In this document: piece by piece, positions 7,929 to 16,113 of the stretch
Position numbering within the stretch: position 1 is the stretch's first letter
Layout of the letters: each line of letters opens with the position of its first letter
Assembly (NCBI GenBank): GCA_022763185.1
Contig: JALEGL010000006.1
Coordinates: forward strand, 186,001-250,000
Origin: a bacterium
GTDB lineage: Bacteria > Bdellovibrionota_G > JALEGL01
DNA length: 64,000 nucleotides
Reading direction: 5' to 3'
Translations under genes and position numbers: made by a program
The notes under the pieces: model-generated
What the model was told of the DNA's origin: nothing
Seen by the model: the letters and a program-made list of their open reading frames with translations, nothing else
The model's database searches: none

Positions 7929-9734
7929 ATGTCGATTAAAAAAGAAAATATTAGAAACTTTAGCATCATTGCCCATATTGATCATGGCAAATCTACACTT
8001 GCAGACCGCTTTTTAGAGATTTGTGGTGCGGTTGAAAATAGAAATATGAAAGCGCAATATCTGGATGGTATGGACTTGGAGCGTGAACGTGGCATTACCA
8101 TTAAAGCGCAAGCAGCACGCATGTTGTATACTGCAAAAAATGGTGAGACTTACCAACTTAATTTGATTGATACCCCTGGGCATGTGGATTTTTCTTATGA
8201 AGTTTCACGCAGTTTGGCTGCGTGTGAAGGTGCGGTATTGTTGGTAGACGCTTCGCAAGGCGTGCAAGCTCAGACCTTAGCCCATACTTATGAAGCCATC
8301 TCGCAAGATTTAGAAATTATTTTAGCCTTAAATAAAGTGGATTTACCCAACGCCGACCCTGAGCGCATTAAGCAGGAAGTTGAAGAAATTATTGGTTTAG
8401 ACACTTCAGATACCATTGCCATCAGTGCCAAGGATGGCACCAATGTGGTGGAGTTGTTGGAGCAAATTGTAGAAAAGTTACCTGCCCCTACCATTGACAC
8501 AGAAGAAGAAGGTCTTAAAGCCTTGCTTTTTGATAGCTGGTACGATGCCTACTTGGGCGTTATTTCTTTAATTAAAGTGGTCAGTGGTAAAATTGTCAAA
8601 GGCAGTAAAGTGCAATTTATGTCCACGGGTAAAAAATACGATATTGATCAAGTGGGGGTGTTAACGCCTAAACCCATGCAAGTCGATAGTATTGAAGCTG
8701 GCGAAGTAGGCTTTTTTTCTGCATCCATTAAAGAGGTGACAGAAGCCAAGGTGGGTGACACCGTTACTTTAGCTGAAAAGCCATGCAAACAAGCTTTTCC
8801 AGGATTTCAGGAAGTTAAACCTACGGTCTTTTGCGGGATTTTTCCCACTGCGGATCAAAACTTTGATGAATTGCGTGATGCTTTAGAAAAACTCAAACTC
8901 AATGATTCTTCGTTCAGTTTTGAGGCGGAAACATCGACTGCCTTGGGCTTTGGCTTTAGGTGTGGGTTTTTGGGCTTGTTGCATATGGAAATTATTCAGG
9001 AGCGACTGGAGCGAGAATACGACATGTCTGTGATTACCACAGCCCCTACCGTAGTCTACCAAGTGACCAGAACTGATGGTGAAGTACAGTATCTAGACAA
9101 CCCAGCGTTGATGCCGGAACCACAAGAGATTGACCATATTGCGGAGCCTATTATTAAAGCCACCATTCATACCCCTAGTGATTATGTGGGTGGAATTATG
9201 AAGTTATGCCAAGATAAACGTGGTAAGCAAATCAGCATGGAATATGCCAGTCAAAATAGAGTGGTCCTGACCTATGATTTACCTTTGAGTGAAGTGGTGT
9301 TTGATTTTTACGATAAACTTAAGTCGGTATCCAAGGGGTATTCATCTTTGGATTATGAATTTGATCGCTATGAGCGTTCAACCATGGTGAAAATGGATAT
9401 GTTGATCAACGGTAATTCTGTGGATGCTTTATCCTTAATTGTGCATAAAGATAATGCCTATTATAGAGGGCGTGAGTTGGCCAAAAAACTCAAAGAAGTG
9501 ATTCCAAGACAGATGTATGAAGTGGCCATTCAAGCAGCCATTGGTAATAAAATTGTTTCCAGAGAAAGCATCTCCGCCATGCGCAAAAATGTAACCGCCA
9601 AATGTTATGGCGGTGACTTAAGCCGTAAACGCAAACTCCTAGAAAAACAAAAAGAAGGTAAAAAACGCATGAAACGTTTAGGCAACGTAGAAGTGCCACA
9701 AGAAGCGTTTTTAGCGATATTAAAGATAGATTAA
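7929..9734 (+). CDS. lepA: Elongation factor 4 (LepA), ribosome back-translocating GTPase
   Basis: Translational GTPase that acts on stalled or mistranslocated ribosomes. Length (601 residues) is standard. The G domain begins [18 protein letters not shown] (G1), with RGITIKAQ (G2), DTPGHVDF (G3), NKVDLP (G4) and a SAK motif (G5). Domain II, EF-G-like domains III and V, and the LepA-specific C-terminal domain follow, with [21 protein letters not shown] near the end. The last 15 codons are repeated just downstream (see the repeat entries). The start ATG at 7929 has no strong ribosome-binding site. Confidence 0.97.
   Translation: MSIKKENIRNFSIIAHIDHGKSTLADRFLEICGAVENRNMKAQYLDGMDLERERGITIKAQAARMLYTAKNGETYQLNLIDTPGHVDFSYEVSRSLAACEGAVLLVDASQGVQAQTLAHTYEAISQDLEIILALNKVDLPNADPERIKQEVEEIIGLDTSDTIAISAKDGTNVVELLEQIVEKLPAPTIDTEEEGLKALLFDSWYDAYLGVISLIKVVSGKIVKGSKVQFMSTGKKYDIDQVGVLTPKPMQVDSIEAGEVGFFSASIKEVTEAKVGDTVTLAEKPCKQAFPGFQEVKPTVFCGIFPTADQNFDELRDALEKLKLNDSSFSFEAETSTALGFGFRCGFLGLLHMEIIQERLEREYDMSVITTAPTVVYQVTRTDGEVQYLDNPALMPEPQEIDHIAEPIIKATIHTPSDYVGGIMKLCQDKRGKQISMEYASQNRVVLTYDLPLSEVVFDFYDKLKSVSKGYSSLDYEFDRYERSTMVKMDMLINGNSVDALSLIVHKDNAYYRGRELAKKLKEVIPRQMYEVAIQAAIGNKIVSRESISAMRKNVTAKCYGGDLSRKRKLLEKQKEGKKRMKRLGNVEVPQEAFLAILKID
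9689..9734 (+). repeat. Direct repeat copy 1: 3' end of lepA
   Basis: The final 46 bases of lepA, encoding ...[14 protein letters not shown] and the stop. They recur 153 bases downstream with three mismatches. Confidence 0.9.
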
Positions 9735-10032
9735 AAATAATGAACTTGCGAAGCAAGTGAGTCACGGGAGTGATAAAATGCAAACCGCGTTTGCATTTTA
9801 GAGAGGGTTGTGAAACCCTTTTAAAAAAGGAGCGAAGCGGGAGAAGTGCCACAAGAAGCCTTCTTGGCGATATTAAAGATAGATTAAGAAGTTTATCAGC
9901 TGGGTAACAAGCGAATAGGCAAGGGAGTAAAAAAACATAAACTGAGTTTGTGTTTTGAGAGGGGCGTTTGGTCCCTTAAATTGAGAGTAAAGAAAGACTC
10001 TTTTTTTTGAAGTGTGTTACAATAAGTTATCT
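9735..10032. other. Hairpin-rich spacer between lepA and the pilin-like gene
   Basis: No gene is supported in these 298 bases apart from the lepA tail copy. Short inverted repeats are dense: ACTTGC/GCAAGT near 9744-9758, AAATGCAAA/TTTGCATTT near 9777-9799 and AGGGTT/AACCCT near 9803-9817. A second, diverged series follows the tail copy (CATAAAC, GTTTGTG, GAGAGGGG near 9939-9965). The two halves share the order hairpin, then GAGAGGG, so the whole spacer looks like a diverged tandem duplication. A weak terminator-like stem AGAGT/ACTCT followed by eight Ts lies at 9984-10008. Confidence 0.6.
9842..9887 (+). repeat. Direct repeat copy 2: vestigial lepA 3' end
   Basis: Near-copy (43 of 46 bases) of the lepA 3' end, including the stop codon, lying after the real stop. 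The three differences all fall in third codon positions (GCG/GCC, TTT/TTC, TTA/TTG), so it would still encode [14 protein letters not shown]. It has no start of its own and is not a gene. Confidence 0.88.
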
Positions 10033-10824
10033 ATGTTACATCTGAAAATTCATAAAAAATTTGATGTGGATGGCTTTACTTTAGTTGAATTGATGATTGT
10101 TATTGTTATCGCGGGGCTTTTAGCGTCTATTGCGGCTACCAGCTACTATAAATACATCAAAAACTCAAAGTTGTCTGAAGGCTATTTGTACCTTAGAAAA
10201 ATGTACGATGGGGCTGTTACCTACGCAAGTGAACCAGGCTTGTTGTACACGAGTGATAATCAGGTTTATCCAAAAAAACATCTTTTTGGCACTTTTTACT
10301 CCAGAGTACCTGATAATAACAATGATTACTCTTTTATGTGTCCGCCAAAAAACGGTTTAAAAGAAGTGGTCTACTTTGAGTTAAATGATCCGTCTCTTCG
10401 AGGGCCGTCCGGAAACCGAATTATGAATAACCCTAATCATGGTATTGATATTTTTGGGTTTAGTTTGTCTGAACAAAATGTTGGTTCAGACACGCTGTAT
10501 AGCAATACAAAGCCGGGATATTTTGCCTTTGCGAATGTTGGAGATCCAAGTTTGGCAACACTTCTTGCGTCTGAGGGAAAGAACGCAACATTTGAAACCA
10601 GCAACGATATTGAAATTACAAATTCATTATGGGTGTATGCAGATTTAGATGGAGATTTTGATTGTGATAGTGACGGTGAAGAAATAGGTCAGCTCATCAT
10701 GGAACCTTCTGAAAGAAGCAACTGGGACACCTTAACGATGATGATGAGAGGAATTTATAAGGACACAGTTTCAGGTGAAATTATGGGTACGGAAGGTATT
10801 TATATTGAAAACAAAGGCGAATAA
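10033..10824 (+). CDS. Type IV pilin-like / pseudopilin protein
   Basis: Carries the prepilin signature G^FTLVELMIVIVIAGLLASIA: a 14-residue basic leader, the cleavage glycine, and Glu at +5 of the mature chain, followed by the hydrophobic assembly helix. I chose the ATG at 10033 because it gives a normal leader length; a GTG at 10012 in frame is the alternative. The remaining ~210 residues are soluble and carry an Asp-rich DLDGDFDCDSDGEE segment near the end that resembles a calcium-binding loop. At 263 residues it is longer than a typical major pilin (~150) and could be a minor pilin or a type II secretion pseudopilin. No other pilus gene is adjacent. Confidence 0.82.
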   Translation: MLHLKIHKKFDVDGFTLVELMIVIVIAGLLASIAATSYYKYIKNSKLSEGYLYLRKMYDGAVTYASEPGLLYTSDNQVYPKKHLFGTFYSRVPDNNNDYSFMCPPKNGLKEVVYFELNDPSLRGPSGNRIMNNPNHGIDIFGFSLSEQNVGSDTLYSNTKPGYFAFANVGDPSLATLLASEGKNATFETSNDIEITNSLWVYADLDGDFDCDSDGEEIGQLIMEPSERSNWDTLTMMMRGIYKDTVSGEIMGTEGIYIENKGE

Positions 10825-11065
10825 AGCTTCTATTTTTTATATTTTAAAAAAGCACCTTTTTGGTTTTTATGAAAAATATATCTTTCAATCTATTTACGCT
10901 TTTTAAGTATACGTTTTCATATTATATAATTACACATTAATGAGATAAAGTGGTGAAACATTGAACTTTTAGTTCATAAAAACCTGTTTAAGGGATTTAT
11001 CGATTGTAAAGGTCTGTTTGTTGTGCTACGCATTATTATTGTTTAATTTAGTGATAGGGTAAAAT

Positions 11066-11626
11066 ATGAAAAAGTTTCTAGTGTGCGTATCTTTATCAAT
11101 AGTGTTGGGTTTTAGTTTGAAAGTTATGGCTCAAGCTTCTCAGGGCTGTGAATGTATTGATGAAGGTGTCATTGATCATTTGGAAGGATTGATTCATAAA
11201 GGCGTTTTTTTCTCTAATGTATCTACATTTAACATCATAGAAAAAGAAAATATGCCGGGTAAGCCTTTTCGCAATACTGAAAAGCTTTACGATTCGTGCA
11301 CATACACTGTTGATGTTGAGATTAAAGCCAATACATGTGATGCTGAATCAAACTGTCAGGTAGAGCAAGTGCATGCATATTCAGATTGCCGCTTGGTGGA
11401 TGGTACACGTTGGTCTAAATACTGTTCTTCCGCTGAACTGGCCTTCTTTGGACGCTGTGCTCACAGAAGAACTGTCCATATTGAGTGTAGAGAGTCCGAT
11501 CGTGGAGTTAAGTTTGAAACATGGGTTAATTTAAGTAACCCTTATTATTTCATGGATGAAAAGAATCCTATAAAAATTTATCCTGCTGCCAAAAGTCCTA
11601 GTTTTTATAGAGGTGATCAAAACTAG
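11066..11626 (+). CDS. Secreted cysteine-rich protein, unknown function
   Basis: I do not recognise this 186-residue protein. It starts with a clear signal peptide (MKK, then a hydrophobic stretch to about residue 20, then AQA), so it should be exported. The mature part holds about ten cysteines (CECID, CTYTVDV, CDAESNC, DCR, YCSS, GRC, ECRES), which suggests several disulfides in the periplasm or outside. A GATAGGG ribosome-binding site precedes the ATG. The 241-base gap upstream (10825-11065) is AT-rich and shows no gene. Confidence 0.7.
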   Translation: MKKFLVCVSLSIVLGFSLKVMAQASQGCECIDEGVIDHLEGLIHKGVFFSNVSTFNIIEKENMPGKPFRNTEKLYDSCTYTVDVEIKANTCDAESNCQVEQVHAYSDCRLVDGTRWSKYCSSAELAFFGRCAHRRTVHIECRESDRGVKFETWVNLSNPYYFMDEKNPIKIYPAAKSPSFYRGDQN

Positions 11627-11708
11627 GTCTAGATTGCATATTAAATTAAGTCAGATTTAGAAAAAGACATTGCTTCCGTGATGAATTTTGATATAGCGTC
11701 TCTTTAAG

Positions 11709-12086
11709 ATGAAACGTTCTTACAGTTCTAATCTGGGTAAAGTTAACTTTAATTTTTTTCAAATTTTCTTTTTTTTTGCTTTAGCTTTTGGGGTTTATGC
11801 TTCTATTAAATATTTCCCTGTCATCCAGACCCGTTCACAACTGCTTGAGATTTTGGGTGAGGCTTCGTTTAAAGCCAAAAGACAAGATCCAGAAGTGGTT
11901 AAAGCCGCCATCATTGATGCTGCGCGCAGAAAAATGGGTATAGCCATTGATGCTGATGATATTGAAATCAAACGACTAGAAGGCTTTGTTGAAGTAAAGT
12001 TGAAGTGGCAACCTATTATTGACTGGGGCTTTGGTCATCGGCGGATGTTAACCTTTAATCTTGAAAAAGAAAGAGCCATTTACTAG
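11709..12086 (+). CDS. Small single-pass membrane protein, unknown function
   Basis: A 125-residue protein with a basic N-terminus, one hydrophobic helix (about residues 15-33, FFQIFFFFALAFGVYASI) and a soluble C-terminal domain of about 90 residues with alternating helices and strands. This is the layout of pilin-like or DUF4845-like small membrane proteins, but I cannot assign it to a family. The stop codon at 12084-12086 lies 4 bases before the pyrB ATG, so it may share transcription with the pyrimidine genes. Confidence 0.68.
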   Translation: MKRSYSSNLGKVNFNFFQIFFFFALAFGVYASIKYFPVIQTRSQLLEILGEASFKAKRQDPEVVKAAIIDAARRKMGIAIDADDIEIKRLEGFVEVKLKWQPIIDWGFGHRRMLTFNLEKERAIY

Positions 12087-12090
12087 GCTT

Positions 12091-13017
12091 ATGGCGCAGC
12101 ATCTGCTCAATATTGATGATCTAAGCCTGAATGATATTGAACGTATTTTTCAAAAAGCCCATGAGTTTTATTCGCATCCAAACACGTTAACAACAACTGG
12201 ATACGGCAGAGATATTGCTTTATGTTTTTGGGAAAATAGCACACGTACTCGGGTTTCGTTTGAACTGGCGGCCAAGTATTTAAATCACAGACCCATGTAT
12301 TTGTATGCCAAACAAAGCAGCACTGAAAAAGGTGAAAGTTTGCTCGATACCCTTTTGACTCTTTATGCCACTGGGATAGCTTGTTTTGTGATTCGTCATC
12401 CACAGGATCAGTATTATGTTAATTTAAGAGATGAATTGCCGGAAGATATGATTTTGATCAATGCTGGAGATGGCAAACAAGGCCACCCCAGCCAAGCTTT
12501 GTTGGATGTGTTTACCTTGCAACAAAACAATAAATCTTTGCCAGGGTTAAAAGTTTTGTTTGTTGGGGATGTGGAACACAGTAGAGTGGTGCGTTCCAAT
12601 GTGAAATTAATGCACAAAATGCAAGCAGAATGTTGGGCCTATGTGCCGGAGTATTTAAAATCTGCAGAGAATATCACCCACTTAGAGTACAAAGATAACT
12701 TAGACCAAGCCCTTGCTGAATGTGATGTGGTGATGATGCTCAGAGCGCAAGATGAGCGTTGGGGTGACCAAGTCACCGAGCACAGTAACGGGCATGCTGA
12801 AAATAAAAGTTACTTAAAGCACCATGGTTTAAATCAAGAGCGTTTGAAGTTGTTGCAAAAAGATGCTTTAATTTTGCATCCTGGGCCGTTTAGAAGAAAT
12901 GTAGAAATTGATGAAGAGGTTTTACAGGATCAAAGGTGTCTCATTTGGAAACAAGTACACAATGGTGTTTATGTGCGTATGGCTATTTTTGATATCTTAC
13001 TTGGGGGGCAAACTTAA
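12091..13017 (+). CDS. pyrB: Aspartate carbamoyltransferase catalytic subunit
   Basis: Condenses carbamoyl phosphate and aspartate to carbamoyl aspartate, the committed step of pyrimidine synthesis. Starting at the ATG at 12091 gives 308 residues, the normal catalytic-chain length. A TTG at 12061 in frame lies inside the previous gene and is unlikely. Key motifs are the carbamoyl-phosphate loop NSTRTRVSFE near residue 46, SSTEKGESLLDT near 75, the HPSQALLD segment near 130 and HPGPFRR near 265. No pyrI regulatory gene is adjacent. The stop overlaps the pyrC ATG by 1 base (TAATG). Confidence 0.95.
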   Translation: MAQHLLNIDDLSLNDIERIFQKAHEFYSHPNTLTTTGYGRDIALCFWENSTRTRVSFELAAKYLNHRPMYLYAKQSSTEKGESLLDTLLTLYATGIACFVIRHPQDQYYVNLRDELPEDMILINAGDGKQGHPSQALLDVFTLQQNNKSLPGLKVLFVGDVEHSRVVRSNVKLMHKMQAECWAYVPEYLKSAENITHLEYKDNLDQALAECDVVMMLRAQDERWGDQVTEHSNGHAENKSYLKHHGLNQERLKLLQKDALILHPGPFRRNVEIDEEVLQDQRCLIWKQVHNGVYVRMAIFDILLGGQT

Positions 13018-14303
13018 TGAAGACATTGATTAGAGGTGCAGTTGTTATAGATCCTAGCCAAAATTTAAATGCCAAAAAAAACATATTGATCAAGGATTCT
13101 ATTGTAGAGGCCATTCTTGATCCTCAAGAAACAGTTTCATCTCTTGATCAAAGCATTGATCTTGATGAAAAGTGCTTTGTTGCTCCTGGTTTGGTGGATA
13201 TGCATGTGCATTTTAGAGATCCAGGGCAAGTGCATAAAGAAGACTTAAAAAGTGGTTCTTTGGCCGCTGTTGCTGGAGGCTATACCTCAGTCATGTGCAT
13301 GCCCAATACTTATCCACCCAATGATAATGTTGAGACCACGCGTTATATTGTTGAGAAAGCCAAAAAAGAAGCGGTTTGCCATGTTTACCCAGTGGGTGCA
13401 ATTTCAAAGTCTTTGATGGGAGAGAAAATGGCACCCTTAGAAGAATTAAAAGCAGCAGGCTGTGTCGCTTTCTCTGATGATGGCAGGCCTTGCAAAGAAA
13501 CCCAAGTATTTAAAGCTGCCATGCAGCTTGCAGCACAATTGAATGTTCCTGTTATTGAACACTGCGAAGACTTAGAGCTTTCAAAAGGAAAGACCACCAT
13601 CAGCAACGGCGAGGTTGCCAAAAAATTGGGCTTAGAAGGCTTAGATAGTGATGTTGAAACCATGGATGTTCTAAGAAGTATAACTCTAGCCAGTGAAACC
13701 GGATGCCATTTGCATTTGGCACATCTATCCTGCAAAGAGTCCATTGAAATTTTACGCAAAATCAAGCCTAAGATGACCAATATCAGTGCTGAAGTTTGCC
13801 CGCATCATTTATTTTTAACAACACAAAGTATTTTACAGTATGAAAGCAATGCCAAAATGTACCCACCTTTGCGGCATGATGCGGACAATGTTGTATTGCA
13901 GGCAGCCTTAGCAGAAGGATTGATTGACGTTATTGCAACAGACCATGCCCCGCATACAGAAGATGAAAAAGGTCATGAATTTTGTAGTGCTCCCAACGGT
14001 ATTTTAGGCTTACAAACGGCATTGGCCAGCAGTTTGCAGATGGTGGACGAAGGAAAAATGAGTTTATTCAGTCTCATTGAGAGAATGAGTACACAACCCG
14101 CTCAATTGGCACACTTGAATGCGGGTACGTTACGACCTGGCAGCAAGGCAGATTTATGTGTTTTTATGCAAAAAAAAGGAGAAAAGTTGAGTCAAGACCA
14201 TAACTTTTCTAAATCTAGCAATTCACCCTTATGGGATATTGATTTGTATGGAAAAGTGTTGATGACCTTTGTTGAGGGGAAAATAGTTTATGGAGAATAT
14301 TAA
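13017..14303 (+). CDS. pyrC: Dihydroorotase (class I, zinc amidohydrolase)
   Basis: Cyclises carbamoyl aspartate to dihydroorotate, the step after PyrB. The 428-residue protein has the metal motif DMHVHFRDPG near residue 61, the substrate-binding MCMPNT segment near 93, SDDGRP near 153, HCEDLELS near 181, HLAHLSC near 239 and the catalytic ATDHAPH near 308. This is the long, class I form related to PyrC of Bacillus. It overlaps pyrB by 1 base, and carA begins 1 base after its stop, so the run is one operon. Confidence 0.95.
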   Translation: MKTLIRGAVVIDPSQNLNAKKNILIKDSIVEAILDPQETVSSLDQSIDLDEKCFVAPGLVDMHVHFRDPGQVHKEDLKSGSLAAVAGGYTSVMCMPNTYPPNDNVETTRYIVEKAKKEAVCHVYPVGAISKSLMGEKMAPLEELKAAGCVAFSDDGRPCKETQVFKAAMQLAAQLNVPVIEHCEDLELSKGKTTISNGEVAKKLGLEGLDSDVETMDVLRSITLASETGCHLHLAHLSCKESIEILRKIKPKMTNISAEVCPHHLFLTTQSILQYESNAKMYPPLRHDADNVVLQAALAEGLIDVIATDHAPHTEDEKGHEFCSAPNGILGLQTALASSLQMVDEGKMSLFSLIERMSTQPAQLAHLNAGTLRPGSKADLCVFMQKKGEKLSQDHNFSKSSNSPLWDIDLYGKVLMTFVEGKIVYGEY

Positions 14304-14304
14304 A

Positions 14305-15414
14305 ATGAAGGCACTTTTGTTATTGGAGGATGGTACTGTTCTTCAGGGTAAAGGTTTTGGTGCGCAAGGCATTGCCTGTGGTGAGTTGGTATTTAATACG
14401 TCCATGACCGGTTATCAGGAAATGCTCACCGATCCATCTTACTGCGGCCAAGTGTTAACCTTAACCTATCCCATGATTGGGAGTTATGGCACCAATAAGC
14501 AAGACTGGGAATCCAAAAATATTTGGGCCAGTGCCCTGGTGGTGGGTAATTATGTTGATTATCCAAGTCACTATGGCAATGAAGCAAGTCTAGCCAACTA
14601 TTTAAAAGAAAATAATATTGTTGGTATTGAGGGAGTGGATACCCGGTATATTACTTTGAAAATTAGGGAAAAAGGCGCCATGAAATGTGTAGTGGCCTGT
14701 GGTGATTATGATATCCAAGATTTAAAAGCAAAGCTTAGCGATATCCCTGATATGCAAGGGGCAGCTTTAGCAGGGGAGGTCAGTTGTAAGCAGCCCTATA
14801 CCTGGAATCCAGACAGTCAAAGTGAAGATTGTGTGGTGGTGATTGATTGTGGTGTTAAACATAATATTTTACGTCATCTTGCGGCTTTGGGTTTTAAAGT
14901 GGAAGTGGTGCCTTATAACACCAGCTTTGAACAGATTGTTCAATTGAGTCCAAAGGGAATCATGGTGTCCAATGGCCCTGGAGATCCAGACGCGGTTGAA
15001 GGTTTGCCAGAAGTCTTGCAACGGTGTTTTGGTCGTTTTCCCATATTGGGAATTTGTCTGGGTCATCAGATCTTAGCATTGGCCCTTGGAGCAAAAACCT
15101 ACAAACTTGATTTTGGTCACCATGGCGGTAATCACCCGGTGCACAATAAGATCAAAAATAAAATTGAAATCACTGCACAAAACCATGGTTTTGCAGTGGA
15201 TGCTGAGAGTTTAAAAAACGAAGGTGTAAAACAATACAAAGATTTACGGTTAACGCATATTCATTTAACCGATAATACCGTAGAAGGTTTTGATATTGAG
15301 TCGATTGCATTACAGTCCATTCAATATCATCCAGAAGCATCTCCTGGCCCCAATGATGCAGAGTATATTTTTGAGGATTTTAAGCGATGTATAAAGAAGT
15401 TTTGGGACAAATAG
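14305..15414 (+). CDS. carA: Carbamoyl-phosphate synthase small (glutaminase) subunit
   Basis: Hydrolyses glutamine and passes ammonia to CarB. I chose the ATG at 14305, with GGAG at 14293-14296 eight bases ahead, over the ATG at 14290 inside pyrC. This gives 369 residues. The N-terminal CPSase domain contains FGAQGI and GELVFNTSMTGYQEMLTDPSY. The C-terminal class I glutamine amidotransferase has the oxyanion NGPGDP, the nucleophile in GICLGHQILALALG and the histidine-glutamate pair in YHPEASPGP. The 3' end overlaps the next gene by 28 bases. Confidence 0.95.
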   Translation: MKALLLLEDGTVLQGKGFGAQGIACGELVFNTSMTGYQEMLTDPSYCGQVLTLTYPMIGSYGTNKQDWESKNIWASALVVGNYVDYPSHYGNEASLANYLKENNIVGIEGVDTRYITLKIREKGAMKCVVACGDYDIQDLKAKLSDIPDMQGAALAGEVSCKQPYTWNPDSQSEDCVVVIDCGVKHNILRHLAALGFKVEVVPYNTSFEQIVQLSPKGIMVSNGPGDPDAVEGLPEVLQRCFGRFPILGICLGHQILALALGAKTYKLDFGHHGGNHPVHNKIKNKIEITAQNHGFAVDAESLKNEGVKQYKDLRLTHIHLTDNTVEGFDIESIALQSIQYHPEASPGPNDAEYIFEDFKRCIKKFWDK

Positions 15415-16064
15415 CAGATTTTTTTTCAGAAGAGCGCTATCAGCAAGAGTTTTCTGAAGCCAAAAAAGATTACTTCGATGAAGCCGGTAAGGCTTTTGAA
15501 GATGAACCGGATTATGAACTTAAAATTTCTGGTTTTTTAGAGTGGTATCTTTTGGATCGAATATTGGATAAAGAAAGAGAAACACCCGCAGAACACTTTG
15601 CTAAAACGCATCAGGACGCTGTTGATAAAGAGTTTTTACAAGCGCTGCTGGAAAGTCAGCGCAGTTTATTCAATATAAAAAACATCAAAAAATATATTTT
15701 AGAAGATCTTTTGTATCAACCCAAAACAACCTACACCTTAGATCAATCTTGTATTGAAGAAAAAGCGCTGCTTGGCTTAAATAAAAACCAAGTCATTGAC
15801 GCCCGGATCTTTAAATATCAGGACAAAATTCATATCATGGATACTATCTTTGCGCACAGTGTGGAAGCAAGTGCAGTGATTAAAAAAGAGCTGAAAAACA
15901 ATCAGCATTTGGTGAGAAAAAATATATCAACTGTTTTGGACTTTGCTTATATGGCACATAGGCGTCAACAGTTTTCACATGTGGATATCAAAGATGTCTA
16001 CTCCTTAGAAAAAATTAAACAGCTAAGAGCGCAAGTTATGCAGCAAAAAAAGGATAAAAGTTGA
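15387..16064 (+). CDS. Unknown helical protein between carA and carB
   Basis: I do not recognise this 225-residue protein. It is acidic in its N-terminal half (many Glu/Asp, DEPDYELK) and predicted mainly helical. A WYLLDRILD segment and a conserved-looking FLEW motif lie near residue 50. It ends in a lysine-rich tail, with no signal peptide or membrane segment. It starts inside carA (28-base overlap) and carB begins 49 bases after its stop, so it must be expressed with the carbamoyl-phosphate synthase subunits. Use of such a tight slot suggests a real gene, but its role is not visible. Confidence 0.75.
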   Translation: MYKEVLGQIADFFSEERYQQEFSEAKKDYFDEAGKAFEDEPDYELKISGFLEWYLLDRILDKERETPAEHFAKTHQDAVDKEFLQALLESQRSLFNIKNIKKYILEDLLYQPKTTYTLDQSCIEEKALLGLNKNQVIDARIFKYQDKIHIMDTIFAHSVEASAVIKKELKNNQHLVRKNISTVLDFAYMAHRRQQFSHVDIKDVYSLEKIKQLRAQVMQQKKDKS

Positions 16065-16113
16065 GCTGTGTTAGAAATATAAGGTTATTCTATTTGGATA
16101 AAGAGAGGGTGAA

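Noticed and set aside
9490-9852. 120-codon minus-strand open frame across the lepA 3' end
   Set aside because: It lies mostly antisense to lepA, has no recognisable domain, and its frame is explained by lepA codon composition.
13385-13780. 131-codon minus-strand frame inside pyrC
   Set aside because: Antisense shadow of pyrC with no family features.
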